Positions 39,129 through 48,159 of a DNA stretch of 64,000 nucleotides are shown here, piece after piece. The notes beneath the pieces were generated by a model that made no database searches, was not told the DNA's origin, and worked only from the letters and a program-made list of their open reading frames with translations. This DNA is from Agromyces intestinalis (GTDB taxonomy: Bacteria; Actinomycetota; Actinomycetes; Actinomycetales; Microbacteriaceae), in the NCBI RefSeq assembly GCF_008365295.1, contig NZ_CP043505.1:2790001-2854000 (forward strand). The letters are read 5' to 3'. The position numbers and the translations under genes are program-made. Position 1 is the stretch's first letter. Each line of letters begins with the position of its first letter.

Positions 39129-40738
39129 GCGAACCCCAGACCGAGCAGGGCACCGGCCCCGAGCAGGGTACCGGCCACCGGCCGGTGCTCGTCGTCGACT
39201 TCGGCGCCCAGTACGCGCAGCTCATCGCGCGGCGCGTTCGCGAGGCATCCGTCTATTCCGAGATCGTGCCGCACACGATCACCGCCGAAGAGGTCGCGGC
39301 GAAGAACCCGATCGGCATCGTGCTGTCGGGCGGGCCGTCGTCGGTGTACGAGGAGGGGGCGCCGTCGCTCGACGAGGGGATCCTCGAGCTCGGCGTGCCG
39401 ACCCTCGGCATCTGCTACGGCTTCCAGGTGATGGCGCGCCAGCTCGGCGGCGAGGTCGCGCACACCGGCCTGCGCGAGTACGGGTCGACCGAGACGACCG
39501 TGCGCGCCGACGACGGCAATGTGCTGCTCGGCGGGCAGCCCGAGCACCAGGTGACGTGGATGAGCCACGGCGACTCGGTCTCGGTCGCGCCCGAGGGGTT
39601 CGAGGTGCTCGCCTCGACGGCGTCGACGCCGGTGGCCGCATTCGCGAACGACGAGAAGAAGTTCTACGGCGTGCAGTGGCACCCCGAGGTGAAGCACTCG
39701 CAGTTCGGCCAGAGGGTGCTCGAGAACTTCCTGCACCGCGCCGCCGGCATCGCCGCCGACTGGAACCCGGGCAACGTCATCGCCGAGCAGATCGAGCGGA
39801 TCCGCGAGCAGGTCGGCTCGGCGCGCGTGATCTCGGCGCTGTCGGGCGGGGTCGACTCGGCCGTCTCGACGGCGCTCGTGCAGCGCGCCGTGGGCGACCA
39901 GCTCACCGCGGTCTTCGTCGACCACGGGCTGCTGCGCAAGGGCGAGCGTGAGCAGGTGCAGAACGACTATGTGGCCGCGACCGGCGTGAACCTGGTCACG
40001 GTCGACGCCGCCGACACGTTCCTCGACGCGCTCGAGGGCGTCAGCGACCCCGAGCAGAAGCGCAAGATCATCGGCCGCGAGTTCATCCGCGCGTTCGAGC
40101 AGGCCGAGCTCGACGTGATCGCGTCGGCGGCTGCGTCGGGCGAGAAGGTGAAGTTCCTCGTGCAGGGCACGCTCTACCCCGACGTCGTCGAGTCGGGCGG
40201 CGGCACGGGCACCGCGAACATCAAGAGCCACCACAACGTGGGCGGCCTGCCCGAAGACCTGCAGTTCGAACTCGTCGAGCCGCTGCGCACCCTGTTCAAG
40301 GACGAGGTGCGTGCGATCGGCCGCGAGCTCGGGCTGCCCGAGGCGATCGTCGGCCGCCAGCCGTTTCCGGGGCCAGGCCTCGGCATCCGCATCGTGGGCG
40401 AGGTCACCCGTGATCGTCTCGCTCTGCTCCGTGAGGCCGATGCGATCGCGCGCGAAGAGCTGAGCGCGGCCGGCCTCGACGGCGAGATCTGGCAGTGCCC
40501 GGTCGTGCTGCTCGCCGACGTGCGCTCGGTGGGCGTGCAGGGCGACGGCCGCACCTACGGCCACCCGATCGTGCTGCGGCCCGTGTCATCCGAGGATGCG
40601 ATGACCGCCGACTGGACCCGCCTGCCGTACGACGTGCTCGCCCGCATCAGCAACCGCATCACGAACGAGGTCGCCGAGGTGAACCGAGTCGTGCTCGACG
40701 TCACGTCGAAGCCGCCGGGCACGATCGAGTGGGAGTGA
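39125..40738 (+). CDS. guaA: GMP synthase (glutamine-hydrolysing)
   Basis: A protein of 537 residues that converts XMP to GMP. The class I glutaminase domain comes first ([36 protein letters not shown] with nucleophile Cys, and the His/Glu of QWHPEV). The ATP-pyrophosphatase domain follows with the P-loop SGGVDSAVS, then a dimerisation domain ending KPPGTIEWE. It is coupled by a 4-bp overlap to the DUF3817 gene and ends at a strong hairpin. guaB and guaB3 are also in this window. Confidence 0.97.
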   Translation: MSEPQTEQGTGPEQGTGHRPVLVVDFGAQYAQLIARRVREASVYSEIVPHTITAEEVAAKNPIGIVLSGGPSSVYEEGAPSLDEGILELGVPTLGICYGFQVMARQLGGEVAHTGLREYGSTETTVRADDGNVLLGGQPEHQVTWMSHGDSVSVAPEGFEVLASTASTPVAAFANDEKKFYGVQWHPEVKHSQFGQRVLENFLHRAAGIAADWNPGNVIAEQIERIREQVGSARVISALSGGVDSAVSTALVQRAVGDQLTAVFVDHGLLRKGEREQVQNDYVAATGVNLVTVDAADTFLDALEGVSDPEQKRKIIGREFIRAFEQAELDVIASAAASGEKVKFLVQGTLYPDVVESGGGTGTANIKSHHNVGGLPEDLQFELVEPLRTLFKDEVRAIGRELGLPEAIVGRQPFPGPGLGIRIVGEVTRDRLALLREADAIAREELSAAGLDGEIWQCPVVLLADVRSVGVQGDGRTYGHPIVLRPVSSEDAMTADWTRLPYDVLARISNRITNEVAEVNRVVLDVTSKPPGTIEWE

Positions 40739-40740
40739 GT

Positions 40741-40767
40741 CGAAGGGCGCCGGATCGGCGCCCTTCG
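40741..40767 (+). terminator. guaA terminator
   Basis: CGAAGGGCGCC (40741-40751) and GGCGCCCTTCG (40757-40767) with a 5-nt loop, 2 bp after the guaA stop. Confidence 0.88.
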
Positions 40768-40945
40768 TCGTTCGGAGCGGCTTTCGGAGCGGCTTTCGCC
40801 GCGGCCCTGGCTCGCGGTGCGGGCAGAACGTAGGATGCTTCGCGCGACACGCCGTGACAGCGGTGCGCGCGGTGGCGTGTCGCGCGGCGGATCCGACGTC
40901 TCGTCGGGGCGACGTGGCCCGGCGGTGGAGCAGTAGGGTGACCGC

Positions 40946-41398
40946 ATGCGCGCCACGTACATTCGGCCCACCCGCGTCGACGGCGTGGTCAACGGGCTCG
41001 TGGCGCTCTCGACGCGAGTCGGCCTGCCGCTCGCCGGCAGCCGGGTGCTGGCGGTGCGCGGTAGCACGAGCGGCGAGTGGCGTACCACGCCCGTGAACCC
41101 CTTGCACCTCGGCGGCGACCGGTACCTCGTGGCGCCGCGCGGCACGACGCAGTGGGTGCGCAATCTGCGCGCCGCAGGCGCGGGCCGCCTGCAGCACGGG
41201 CGACGGATCGAGGAGTTCACCGCGGTCGAGATCGCCGACGCCGAGAAGCCGCCCGTGCTTCGCGAGTACCTGCGGGTGTGGGCGTGGGAGGTCGGCCGGT
41301 TCTTCGAGGACCTCGACCAGCATTCGCCCGACGAACGGCTGCTCGATGCGGCATCCGGCTTTCCCGTCTTTCGCATCACGACCGTCTCCGGAGACTGA
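40946..41398 (+). CDS. Nitroreductase/deazaflavin-dependent oxidoreductase (Ddn-like)
   Basis: A protein of 150 residues. The split-barrel fold of F420- or quinone-dependent nitroreductases is indicated by GEWRTTPVNPLHLGGDRYLVA and GTTQWVRNLRAAGAGRL. Members reduce quinones or nitro compounds with deazaflavin F420; whether this species makes F420 cannot be told here. TAGGGT (40934-40939) ends 6 nt before the ATG, so it is probably leaderless. Confidence 0.85.
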   Translation: MRATYIRPTRVDGVVNGLVALSTRVGLPLAGSRVLAVRGSTSGEWRTTPVNPLHLGGDRYLVAPRGTTQWVRNLRAAGAGRLQHGRRIEEFTAVEIADAEKPPVLREYLRVWAWEVGRFFEDLDQHSPDERLLDAASGFPVFRITTVSGD

Positions 41399-41449
41399 CC
41401 CGCAGCGTTCGCCGACCCGCCACGCCCGCGCATGCGAGAGGATGAGACC

Positions 41450-42400
41450 GTGACGGAACACAAGGGTTCGAAGGTCGCGGTCATCGGCGCCGGAGCGGTC
41501 GGCACGAGCATCGCCTACGCCTCGCTCATCCGCGGGTCGGCGCGCGAGGTCGCGTTGTACGACATCGCGGCCGAGAAGGTCGAGGCGGAGGTGCTCGACC
41601 TCGCGCACGGCACGCAGTTCACCGGGGCATCCGTCACGGGCGGAGCCGACCCAGTCGTCCTCGAAGGCAGCGACCTCGTCGTCGTCACGGCGGGCGCGAA
41701 GCAGCAACCCGGCCAGACCCGAATGGAGCTCGCCGGCACGAACATCCGCATCCTCGAACAGCTGCTGCCGCAGATCCAGCAGCGGGCGCCCGAGGCCACC
41801 ATCATGCTCGTCACCAACCCGGTCGACGTGCTCACCGTCGCGGCCCACCAGATCACCGGGCTGCCGAGCGGCCGCGTGTTCGGCTCGGGCACCGTGCTCG
41901 ACACGTCGCGACTGCGGTGGCTGCTCGGGCGCCGACTCGGGGTCGGCACCGCGAGCGTGCACGCCGACATCGTGGGCGAGCACGGCGACACCGAGTTCGC
42001 GCTGTGGTCGACTGCCATGATCGGCCCGGTGCCGCTGCTCGAATGGGAGGGGCCGAACCAGCTCTCGAGCGGCGACCTCGACGAGATCGCCGCCGAGGTG
42101 CGCGACGCGGCCTACCGGGTGATCGCCGGCAAAGGCGCGACGAACTACGCGATCGGGCTCGCCGTCGCCCGCATCGTCGAGGCGGTGCTCGACGATGAGC
42201 AGGTCGTGATGCCGGTCTCGACGGTGCTCGACGATTACCGCGGCATCTCGGGCGTCGCGCTCAGTGTGCCGTGCCTGGTCGGCGCGCAGGGGCCGACCCC
42301 GGTCGTCGGCACGTCGTTCTCGTACGCCGAAGACCAGAAGCTGCGCGCGTCGGCGCACGCGATCCGCGCGACGCTCGCGTCGGTCGGCGCTGGCGCCTGA
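41450..42400 (+). CDS. ldh: L-lactate dehydrogenase
   Basis: A protein of 316 residues. NAD-binding GAGAVGTSIAYASL; the substrate loop QQPGQTRMEL has Gln before Thr-Arg, which indicates lactate rather than malate dehydrogenase. TNPVDVLT, SGTVLDTSRLR and GEHGDTEF (catalytic His) complete the set. It interconverts pyruvate and lactate. GTG at 41450 is preferred over ATG 41432: the box GAGGAT (41438-41443) ends 6 nt before it as in other leaderless genes here, and the protein then begins close to the first strand. Confidence 0.93.
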   Translation: MTEHKGSKVAVIGAGAVGTSIAYASLIRGSAREVALYDIAAEKVEAEVLDLAHGTQFTGASVTGGADPVVLEGSDLVVVTAGAKQQPGQTRMELAGTNIRILEQLLPQIQQRAPEATIMLVTNPVDVLTVAAHQITGLPSGRVFGSGTVLDTSRLRWLLGRRLGVGTASVHADIVGEHGDTEFALWSTAMIGPVPLLEWEGPNQLSSGDLDEIAAEVRDAAYRVIAGKGATNYAIGLAVARIVEAVLDDEQVVMPVSTVLDDYRGISGVALSVPCLVGAQGPTPVVGTSFSYAEDQKLRASAHAIRATLASVGAGA

Positions 42401-42541
42401 GGCGGGGTCCGCGCTCGCCCGCCCGACAGCGGCGAGGGGCGCGGAAGAAAACTTCGCGCGCGTGTCGATCTGGGCCCTTCCCGTTCGACGCATCGGGTGA
42501 GAGGGTCGAAACGCGACCCGAACACACGAGGAGACGACACC

Positions 42542-42973
42542 ATGTCGAAGTACATGCTCATCATGCGCGCTGACGAGACCGGCGTGCGGGCGTACGAGCA
42601 GATCCCGTTCGAGCAGGTCATCGAGGCGATGGGCCGCTACAACGAGCAGATGATGAACGCGGGCGTGCTGATCGCCGGCGAGGGGCTGAGCGACGCGAGC
42701 GAGGGCTTCGTCGTCGACTTCTCGGGCGAGGAGCCGCTCGTCACCGACGGACCCTACGGCGAGATCAGGGAGCTGTTCAACGGCTTCTGGATCATCGAGG
42801 TCGCCTCGAAGGAGGAGGCGGCCGAGTGGGCGTCGCGCGCTCCGCTCGGGCCCGGCGCCTACCTCGAGGTGCGCCGCGTCAACGGCCCCGAGGACTTCCC
42901 CCAGGACAACGAGTGGATCCAGAAGGAAGAGGGCTGGCGCGAGGAGCAGGCCGAGCGGGCGGCCAAGGGCTGA
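42542..42973 (+). CDS. YCII-related (DGPF) protein
   Basis: A protein of 143 residues, one ferredoxin-like YCII domain: KYMLIMRADETGVRAYEQIP, then the motif TDGPYGEIRELFNGFWIIEV, which is the DGPF signature (Asp-Gly-Pro). GAGGAGAC precedes the ATG. It lies 19 bp before an ECF sigma factor gene of the type that regularly co-occurs with such proteins. Its activity is not known. Confidence 0.9.
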   Translation: MSKYMLIMRADETGVRAYEQIPFEQVIEAMGRYNEQMMNAGVLIAGEGLSDASEGFVVDFSGEEPLVTDGPYGEIRELFNGFWIIEVASKEEAAEWASRAPLGPGAYLEVRRVNGPEDFPQDNEWIQKEEGWREEQAERAAKG

Positions 42974-42992
42974 GCGCGGGTCACCGCATCGC

Positions 42993-44327
42993 ATGACGGA
43001 TGTCACGGGCGCGCGCCGCGCGGATGCCTCATCGTCGGGATCGACCGACGACCAGGCCGCGCGGCGCGCCGTCGCGGCGGTGTGGCGCATCGAGTCGGCG
43101 CGCATCGTCGCGACGCTCACCCGGTTGACGCGTGACTTCGGCCTGGCCGAGGACTTGGCGCAGGAGGCGCTCGCCGAGGCGCTCGAGCAATGGCCGTCGA
43201 CCGGCGTGCCCCGCAACCCCGGTGCCTGGCTGACCGCGGTCGCCAAGCGCCGCGCAATCGACGGCTGGCGCCGTCGCGAGCGCTACGACGAACGGCTCGC
43301 CGCGATCGCGCACGACCTCGAGGCCGAACAGCACCAGGCGACGGATGCCCCTCCGTGGGATCCCGATCGCATCGACGACGACGTGCTGCGGCTGGTGTTC
43401 ACGGCGTGCCATCCGGTGCTGTCGCGCGAGGCGCAGGTCGCGCTCACGCTCCGTGTCGTCGGCGGACTCACGACCGACGAGGTGGCACGGGCGTTCCTGG
43501 TGCCCACGTCGACCGTGCAGCAGCGCATCGTGCGCGCGAAGAAGACCCTGGCGGCCGCGGACGTGCCGTTCGAGGTGCCCGAGCGCGACGAGTTCGCGGC
43601 CCGGCTCGCGGGCGTGCTCGCCGTGGTGTACCTCGTCTTCACCGAGGGGCACGCCGCGACGAGCGGCGACGAGTGGATGCGCCCCGACCTCGCCCGCGAG
43701 GCGATGCGGCTCGGCCGGGTGCTCGCGGCGCTCGTGCCCGACGAGCCCGAGGCGCAGGGTCTCGTCGCGCTGATGGAGCTCACCGCGGCGCGGTTCCCGG
43801 CCCGAACGGATGCCTCGGGGCAGCCGATCCCGCTCGACGCCCAGGACCGCGCCCGATGGGACCGCACGCTCATCGCCCACGGCCGCGCGGCGCTCGCCCG
43901 CGCGAGCGCCCTCGCCGAGCGACGCGGCACCGGACGGGGCGCGTACGCGCTGCAGGCGACGATCGCCGAGTGCCACGCGGTCGCGCCATCGGTCGACGCG
44001 ACCGATTGGCCGCGCATCGTCGCGGCGTACGACGGGCTGGCGCGGCTCGCGCCGTCACCGGTCGTCGCGCTGAACCGCGCGGTCGCGGTGTCGATGGCGC
44101 CCGAGCCCGAGGGCGGAGCGTCGGCGGCGCTGGCGATCGTCGACGACCTCGCGGGCGATCGCCGGCTCGCGGCATCCCACTTGCTGCCGAGCGTGCGCGG
44201 CGAGCTGCTCGCCCGCCTCGGCCGCGACGACGAGGCCCGCGCCGAGTTCGAGCGCGCCGCGCAGCTCGCGCAGAACGCCCGCGAGCGCGCGGTGCTGCTC
44301 GCCAAGGCCGCGTCCCGGGGCTCCTGA
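42993..44327 (+). CDS. ECF sigma factor with long C-terminal extension (ECF42-like)
   Basis: A protein of 444 residues. Sigma2 (LTRLTRDFGLAEDLAQEALAEA) and sigma4 (LRVVGGLTTDEVARAFLVP) lie in the first ~190 residues. The remaining ~250 are a DUF6596/TPR-like extension (FTEGHAATSGDEWMRPDLA; LARLGRDDEARAEFERAAQLA). This architecture and the preceding YCII/DGPF gene define the ECF42 group, where the extension replaces an anti-sigma factor in control. The target is probably its own upstream operon; this is knowledge of the group, not seen here. Confidence 0.88.
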   Translation: MTDVTGARRADASSSGSTDDQAARRAVAAVWRIESARIVATLTRLTRDFGLAEDLAQEALAEALEQWPSTGVPRNPGAWLTAVAKRRAIDGWRRRERYDERLAAIAHDLEAEQHQATDAPPWDPDRIDDDVLRLVFTACHPVLSREAQVALTLRVVGGLTTDEVARAFLVPTSTVQQRIVRAKKTLAAADVPFEVPERDEFAARLAGVLAVVYLVFTEGHAATSGDEWMRPDLAREAMRLGRVLAALVPDEPEAQGLVALMELTAARFPARTDASGQPIPLDAQDRARWDRTLIAHGRAALARASALAERRGTGRGAYALQATIAECHAVAPSVDATDWPRIVAAYDGLARLAPSPVVALNRAVAVSMAPEPEGGASAALAIVDDLAGDRRLAASHLLPSVRGELLARLGRDDEARAEFERAAQLAQNARERAVLLAKAASRGS

Positions 44328-44361
44328 CGCACGCCGCCCGTGCGGTCTCCCCGCGCGTGCC

Positions 44362-44401
44362 CGACCGCTCGACCGCCCGACCGCCCGACCGCTCGACCGC
44401 C
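44362..44401. repeat. 8-bp tandem repeat
   Basis: Five copies of CGACCGC(C/T), 34 bp after the sigma factor gene and directly abutting the inverted repeat at 44400. Confidence 0.85.
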
Positions 44402-44471
44402 CGAGTGTTTCCGTTCGTGCCCCGCGTTTCCGGGCGGGCGGAAACAGTCGGCGCGAACGGAAACACTCGGG
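44400..44471. repeat. Nested palindromic element
   Basis: The outer arms are 18-bp perfect reverse complements (44400-44417 and 44454-44471; left arm CCCGAGTGTTTCCGTTCG). Inside, GTTTCCG (44426-44432) and CGGAAAC (44439-44445) form a second hairpin that repeats the core of the outer arm. The layout is the same as in the elements at 18476 and 18630, with a different core. Confidence 0.8.
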
Positions 44472-44511
44472 CGGGGCGGGGCGGGGAGGGGGGCACGGGC
44501 ACGGGGCACGA

Positions 44512-44547
44512 GAACGGGCCGCCGCCCCTGAGGACGACGGCCCGTTC
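44512..44547 (-). terminator. Terminator of the Bax inhibitor-1 gene
   Basis: GAACGGGCCGCCG (44512-44524) and CGACGGCCCGTTC (44535-44547), 13 bp with one mismatch, 17 bp beyond the stop of the minus-strand gene. Confidence 0.75.
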
Positions 44548-44563
44548 GAACGAGCGGCTGCGG

Positions 44564-45370
44564 CTAGTCGCGCGCGATCGCGAGCATCCGCAGGATCTCG
44601 AGGTAGAGCCAGATGACGGTGACCATGATGCCGAAGGCGCCCGTCCAGCTGTACTTCTTGGGGGCGCGGTTGCGCACGCCCTGCTGGATGAAGTCGAAGT
44701 CGAGCACCAGCGAGTACGCGGCCATGATCACCACGAGCACGCCGATGATCAGGCCCAGCGGAATGCCGGCGATGTCGGCGCCGCGCAGGCCCCACGGGTC
44801 GTCGGTCGCACCGAAGATGATGAGGCCGATGTTCACGAGCGAGAACACGAGGTACCCGACCATCGCGATGAGGAAGACCTTGGTCGCCTTCTTCGACGCT
44901 CGGATCTTGCCCGATGCGAACAGCGCGAGCGTCACGCCGACGACCACCAGCGTGGCGATGACCGCCTGGCCGACGATGCCGCCGCCGAACGCCGCCTCGT
45001 ACCAGGCCGAGATCGCGCCGAGGAAGATGCCCTGCACACCCGCGTACGCGAGGATCAGCGCGGGCGACGGCTCTTTCTTGAAGATGTTGACGAGCGCCAG
45101 CACGAAGCCGACGATGCCGGCGCCGATCCAGAGCCCGGGAAGCGTCGCGGCCGTGAACCAGCCGATCGCCGCGCCGACGAGCAGCAGCCCGAAGGAGAGC
45201 GCCGACTTCATCACGGCGTCGTCGTAGGTCATGACCTCGCGGTCGGGAAGCGTGGCGGGCTGGTCGAACAGCTCTTTCAGGTCCTGCGCGGACATGTCCT
45301 GCGCGGTGGCCACGGCGCCCTGCCTCGAGAACGCCTCGTTGCGTGAGAAGGCGGGGTTGTCGAGTGCCAT
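44564..45370 (-). CDS. Bax inhibitor-1/YccA family membrane protein
   Basis: A protein of 268 residues. A hydrophilic N terminus of ~65 residues precedes seven helices (e.g. SALSFGLLLVGAAIGWFTAAT, LPGLWIGAGIVGFVLALVNIF, and LILAYAGVQGIFLGAISAWYE). The last residues (FDFIQQGVRNRAPKKYSWTGAFG, IWLYLEILRMLAIARD) are typical of the actinobacterial branch. The family includes pH-sensitive Ca2+ channels (YetJ) and FtsH-interacting YccA; the role here is unknown. GAGGAAC lies upstream of the ATG. Confidence 0.9.
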   Translation of the reverse strand: MALDNPAFSRNEAFSRQGAVATAQDMSAQDLKELFDQPATLPDREVMTYDDAVMKSALSFGLLLVGAAIGWFTAATLPGLWIGAGIVGFVLALVNIFKKEPSPALILAYAGVQGIFLGAISAWYEAAFGGGIVGQAVIATLVVVGVTLALFASGKIRASKKATKVFLIAMVGYLVFSLVNIGLIIFGATDDPWGLRGADIAGIPLGLIIGVLVVIMAAYSLVLDFDFIQQGVRNRAPKKYSWTGAFGIMVTVIWLYLEILRMLAIARD

Positions 45371-45552
45371 CGGATGGTTCCTCTGCTTTCGGCGATCGTC
45401 GGTTGGAGGGGAATCCCCGCGGATGGAGCATCCGCAGGCTCCAATCTACCGGGCAGGGTGCCTCGCCCGCCCGTCTCAACCCGTGACAACGCCGAGAATC
45501 CCCGCGCTGTTCCCGTCGGCGCGCCTCGCCGCGCGATCGCTACGCTCGGAGG

Positions 45553-46605
45553 ATGGAGCGCGACCATGCGGAGCATCCGCTCGTCATCGGGCATCGCGGC
45601 GCGCCGGGGTACCGGCCCGAGCACACGCGTTCGAGCTACGAGCTGGCGTTCGCGCTCGGCGCCGACGCGGTCGAGCCCGACCTGGTCGCCACGCGCGACG
45701 GCGTGATCGTGCTTCGGCACGAGAACGAGATCTCGGGCACCACGGATGTCGCGACCCGCGCCGAGTTCCAGAGCCGCCGCACGACGCGCGTGATCGACGG
45801 CGTCGAGTTGACGGGCTGGTTCACCGAGGACTTCACGTGGGCCGAGCTCGCGACGCTGCGCGCACGCGAGCGTCTCGGCCCGCTGCGCCAGGCGAGCGCG
45901 TCGTTCGACGGGCGATACCCCCTCATGCGGTTGCGCGACCTGTTCGAGGTGATCGAGCGGGCGTCCGAGGAGCAGGGGCGGATGCTCCGCATGGTCGCCG
46001 AGTTCAAGCACGTGACCTACTTCGACGGTCTGGGCCTGCCGCTCGACGAGCTGTTCGCGGCCGAGCTCGATGCGGCCGGGTGGGGCCGCGGCGATGAGCG
46101 GCTCATCATGGAGGCATTCGAGCCGACCGTGCTCGACCGTCTTCGCGATCTGGGAGTCCGCGGGCAGCGGGTGTTCCTCATCGAGGGCACGGGCGCGCCG
46201 GCCGACCTCGTCGCTGCGGCCGCGCCGGGCGCCGAGCCCGCTCTGCCGTACGACATGTTCGCGACCGAGGCCGGGCTGCTCGGCTTGGCCGGCCGGTTCG
46301 ACGGGGTGAGCGTGGGCAAGGCACGGCTCGTCGGTCCGATGCCGCGACGCAGGTCGGGCGTCGACGGCGTGCTCACCGGTGCTGAACTCGTCGATGCCGC
46401 GCACGGCGCCGGGCTCGCGGTGTTCACCTGGACGCTGCGGCCCGAGAACCGGTTCCTCGCGCCGGCGAGCCGTCGCGGTTCGGTGCGTGCGGCGTGGGGC
46501 GACTGGGCGGGGGAGTTCGGCGACGTCATCGACACCGGCGTCGACGGGGTGTTCGTCGACCATCCCGACCTCGGCGTCATCGCCCGCGAGGAGTCGCAGG
46601 CCTAG
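45553..46605 (+). CDS. Glycerophosphodiester phosphodiesterase
   Basis: A protein of 350 residues, TIM barrel. VIGHRGAPGYRPEHTRSSYELAF and VEPDLVATRDGVIVLRHENEI give the catalytic His pair and the metal-binding Glu/Asp. RMLRMVAEFKHVTYFD and VDGVFVDHPDLG follow. It releases glycerol-3-phosphate from deacylated phospholipids. The length fits the GlpQ type, but no signal peptide is visible. TACGCT (45541-45546) ends 6 nt before the ATG. Its TAG stop shares CTAG with the stop of the convergent next gene. Confidence 0.92.
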   Translation: MERDHAEHPLVIGHRGAPGYRPEHTRSSYELAFALGADAVEPDLVATRDGVIVLRHENEISGTTDVATRAEFQSRRTTRVIDGVELTGWFTEDFTWAELATLRARERLGPLRQASASFDGRYPLMRLRDLFEVIERASEEQGRMLRMVAEFKHVTYFDGLGLPLDELFAAELDAAGWGRGDERLIMEAFEPTVLDRLRDLGVRGQRVFLIEGTGAPADLVAAAAPGAEPALPYDMFATEAGLLGLAGRFDGVSVGKARLVGPMPRRRSGVDGVLTGAELVDAAHGAGLAVFTWTLRPENRFLAPASRRGSVRAAWGDWAGEFGDVIDTGVDGVFVDHPDLGVIAREESQA

Positions 46606-48095
46606 CCAGGCAGCGCAGCGGGCGCGTCGCCCGCGAGGTCCCACGATTTCAGTCGTCGCAGCAGGCTGCGCTTCTTCCGGGCGTGGCGCTGCATGCGGGT
46701 GAGGATGTCATCGAGGGTCGTGATGGCGTCGACGATGTAGGGGCCCTTGTTGAGCATCACGCACTCGGCGCGCTCGCCCATCGCGGCGTCGGTGACCTCG
46801 GCACGCGACGGCACGCCGGTCTTCGCGAGCGTGTCGAGCACCTGCGTCGCCCAGATGACGGGTACGTGCCCGGCCTCGCAGAGCCAGAGGATCTCCTCCT
46901 GCAGTTCGCCCATGCGCTCGAACCCGGCCTCGACGGCGAGGTCGCCGCGGGCGATCATGACCCCGACGTCCTCCCACCGCATCGCCTCGAGCAGGATCTG
47001 CGGCAGCGCGCGGAACGCGGCCACGGTCTCGATCTTCAGGATGAGGTCGAGGTCGTCGCGGGCCAGGCGGTCGCTGAGGGCGCGCACGTCGTCGGGCGTG
47101 CGCACGAACGACAGCGAGACCGCGTCGGCGTGCGCGTCGACGAACGCGAGCGCGGCGAGGTCGTCGTCGGTGAGCGCGCTCACCCGCAGCTCGCTGTCGG
47201 GCAGGTTGATGCCCTTCTGCGCGCGCAGCTTGGTTCCATCGGGAGCGGCCCGGTCGATGCGCACGGTGACGGATGCTTCGGATGCCTCGGTCGCGACGCC
47301 GCCGATCTTGCCGTCGTCGAACCACACCCGGTGGCCCGGCCGAACGTCGGCGAACACCTCGGGCAGCGTGCACCCGACGAGGTGCTCGGGGCCGGGGCCG
47401 ACGGGCTGCGGCACATCGTCGGGCACCAGCCGGATGGTGTCGCCGACATGCACGCGCAGCGTCGCCGCGTCCGCCTCGAACTCGCCCGTGCGCAGCTTGG
47501 GCCCCGCGAGGTCCATCGTCACGACGACGGGTCGACCGGTCGCCCGCCCGGCCGCGCGCAGGCGGTCGATCATCGCCGACCACGCCTCGGGGCCGTCGTG
47601 CGCGCAGTTGATGCGTGCCACGTCCATGCCGCGTTCGGCCATCGTGCGGACGAGGTCGGCATCGGTCGCCGCCTCGCGCGGCATGGTCACCATGATGCGG
47701 GTGCGTCGCTTCGGGCGGGGCGGGCCGAAGATGCGCTCGGCGTTGTCGTCGAGTTCGGAGCGCGCGTCGCCGCCGGATGCCTCGCCCGAGGCATCCGGCT
47801 CGTAGGCGCCCTCGCCCGCGATGGCCGAGAGCACCCGGATGAGCCGGTCGACCGAGCCGAGCACGTCGGACTCGGCGCGGCCGAGCGAGCTGAGCGCGAG
47901 CCGAGCGAGCCCGGTCTGGATGTCGCCGAGGTCGTGGCGGCGCAGCTCGACGTAGTGCACGAGATTTCGCGCACTCGCCCGGTGGCGCTCGCGCACGCGG
48001 TCGATGCGCCACGCGGCGCGGAGCTCGGCGTCGAGCATCGAGGCGCGCAGCGCGCGGATCTCGCCGAGCAGTGCGGTGATGGCGTCGTGGTCCAT
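46602..48095 (-). CDS. Pyruvate-kinase-like protein lacking the C-terminal domain
   Basis: A protein of 497 residues. Residues 1-130 are an Arg/Ala-rich extension not found in normal pyruvate kinase. From ~132 the PK barrel follows: TRIMVTMPREAATD, MDLAGPKLRTGEF, KGINLPDSELRVSALTDDD, LILKIETVAAFRALP (catalytic Lys), MIARGDLAVEAGFER and IWATQVLDTLAKTGVPSRAE. After ECVMLNKGPY the chain ends within 40 residues, so the allosteric C-terminal domain is absent. Kinase activity is likely but unproven; the motif after VMLNKG differs from the normal VMLSGETA. Confidence 0.8.
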   Translation of the reverse strand: MDHDAITALLGEIRALRASMLDAELRAAWRIDRVRERHRASARNLVHYVELRRHDLGDIQTGLARLALSSLGRAESDVLGSVDRLIRVLSAIAGEGAYEPDASGEASGGDARSELDDNAERIFGPPRPKRRTRIMVTMPREAATDADLVRTMAERGMDVARINCAHDGPEAWSAMIDRLRAAGRATGRPVVVTMDLAGPKLRTGEFEADAATLRVHVGDTIRLVPDDVPQPVGPGPEHLVGCTLPEVFADVRPGHRVWFDDGKIGGVATEASEASVTVRIDRAAPDGTKLRAQKGINLPDSELRVSALTDDDLAALAFVDAHADAVSLSFVRTPDDVRALSDRLARDDLDLILKIETVAAFRALPQILLEAMRWEDVGVMIARGDLAVEAGFERMGELQEEILWLCEAGHVPVIWATQVLDTLAKTGVPSRAEVTDAAMGERAECVMLNKGPYIVDAITTLDDILTRMQRHARKKRSLLRRLKSWDLAGDAPAALPG

Positions 48096-48159
48096 GCAGC
48101 CCCCGAGGCCGAGCCTAGCGCCGACGCAGACGCGTCAGCCGCGCGAATAGGATGTGCGG

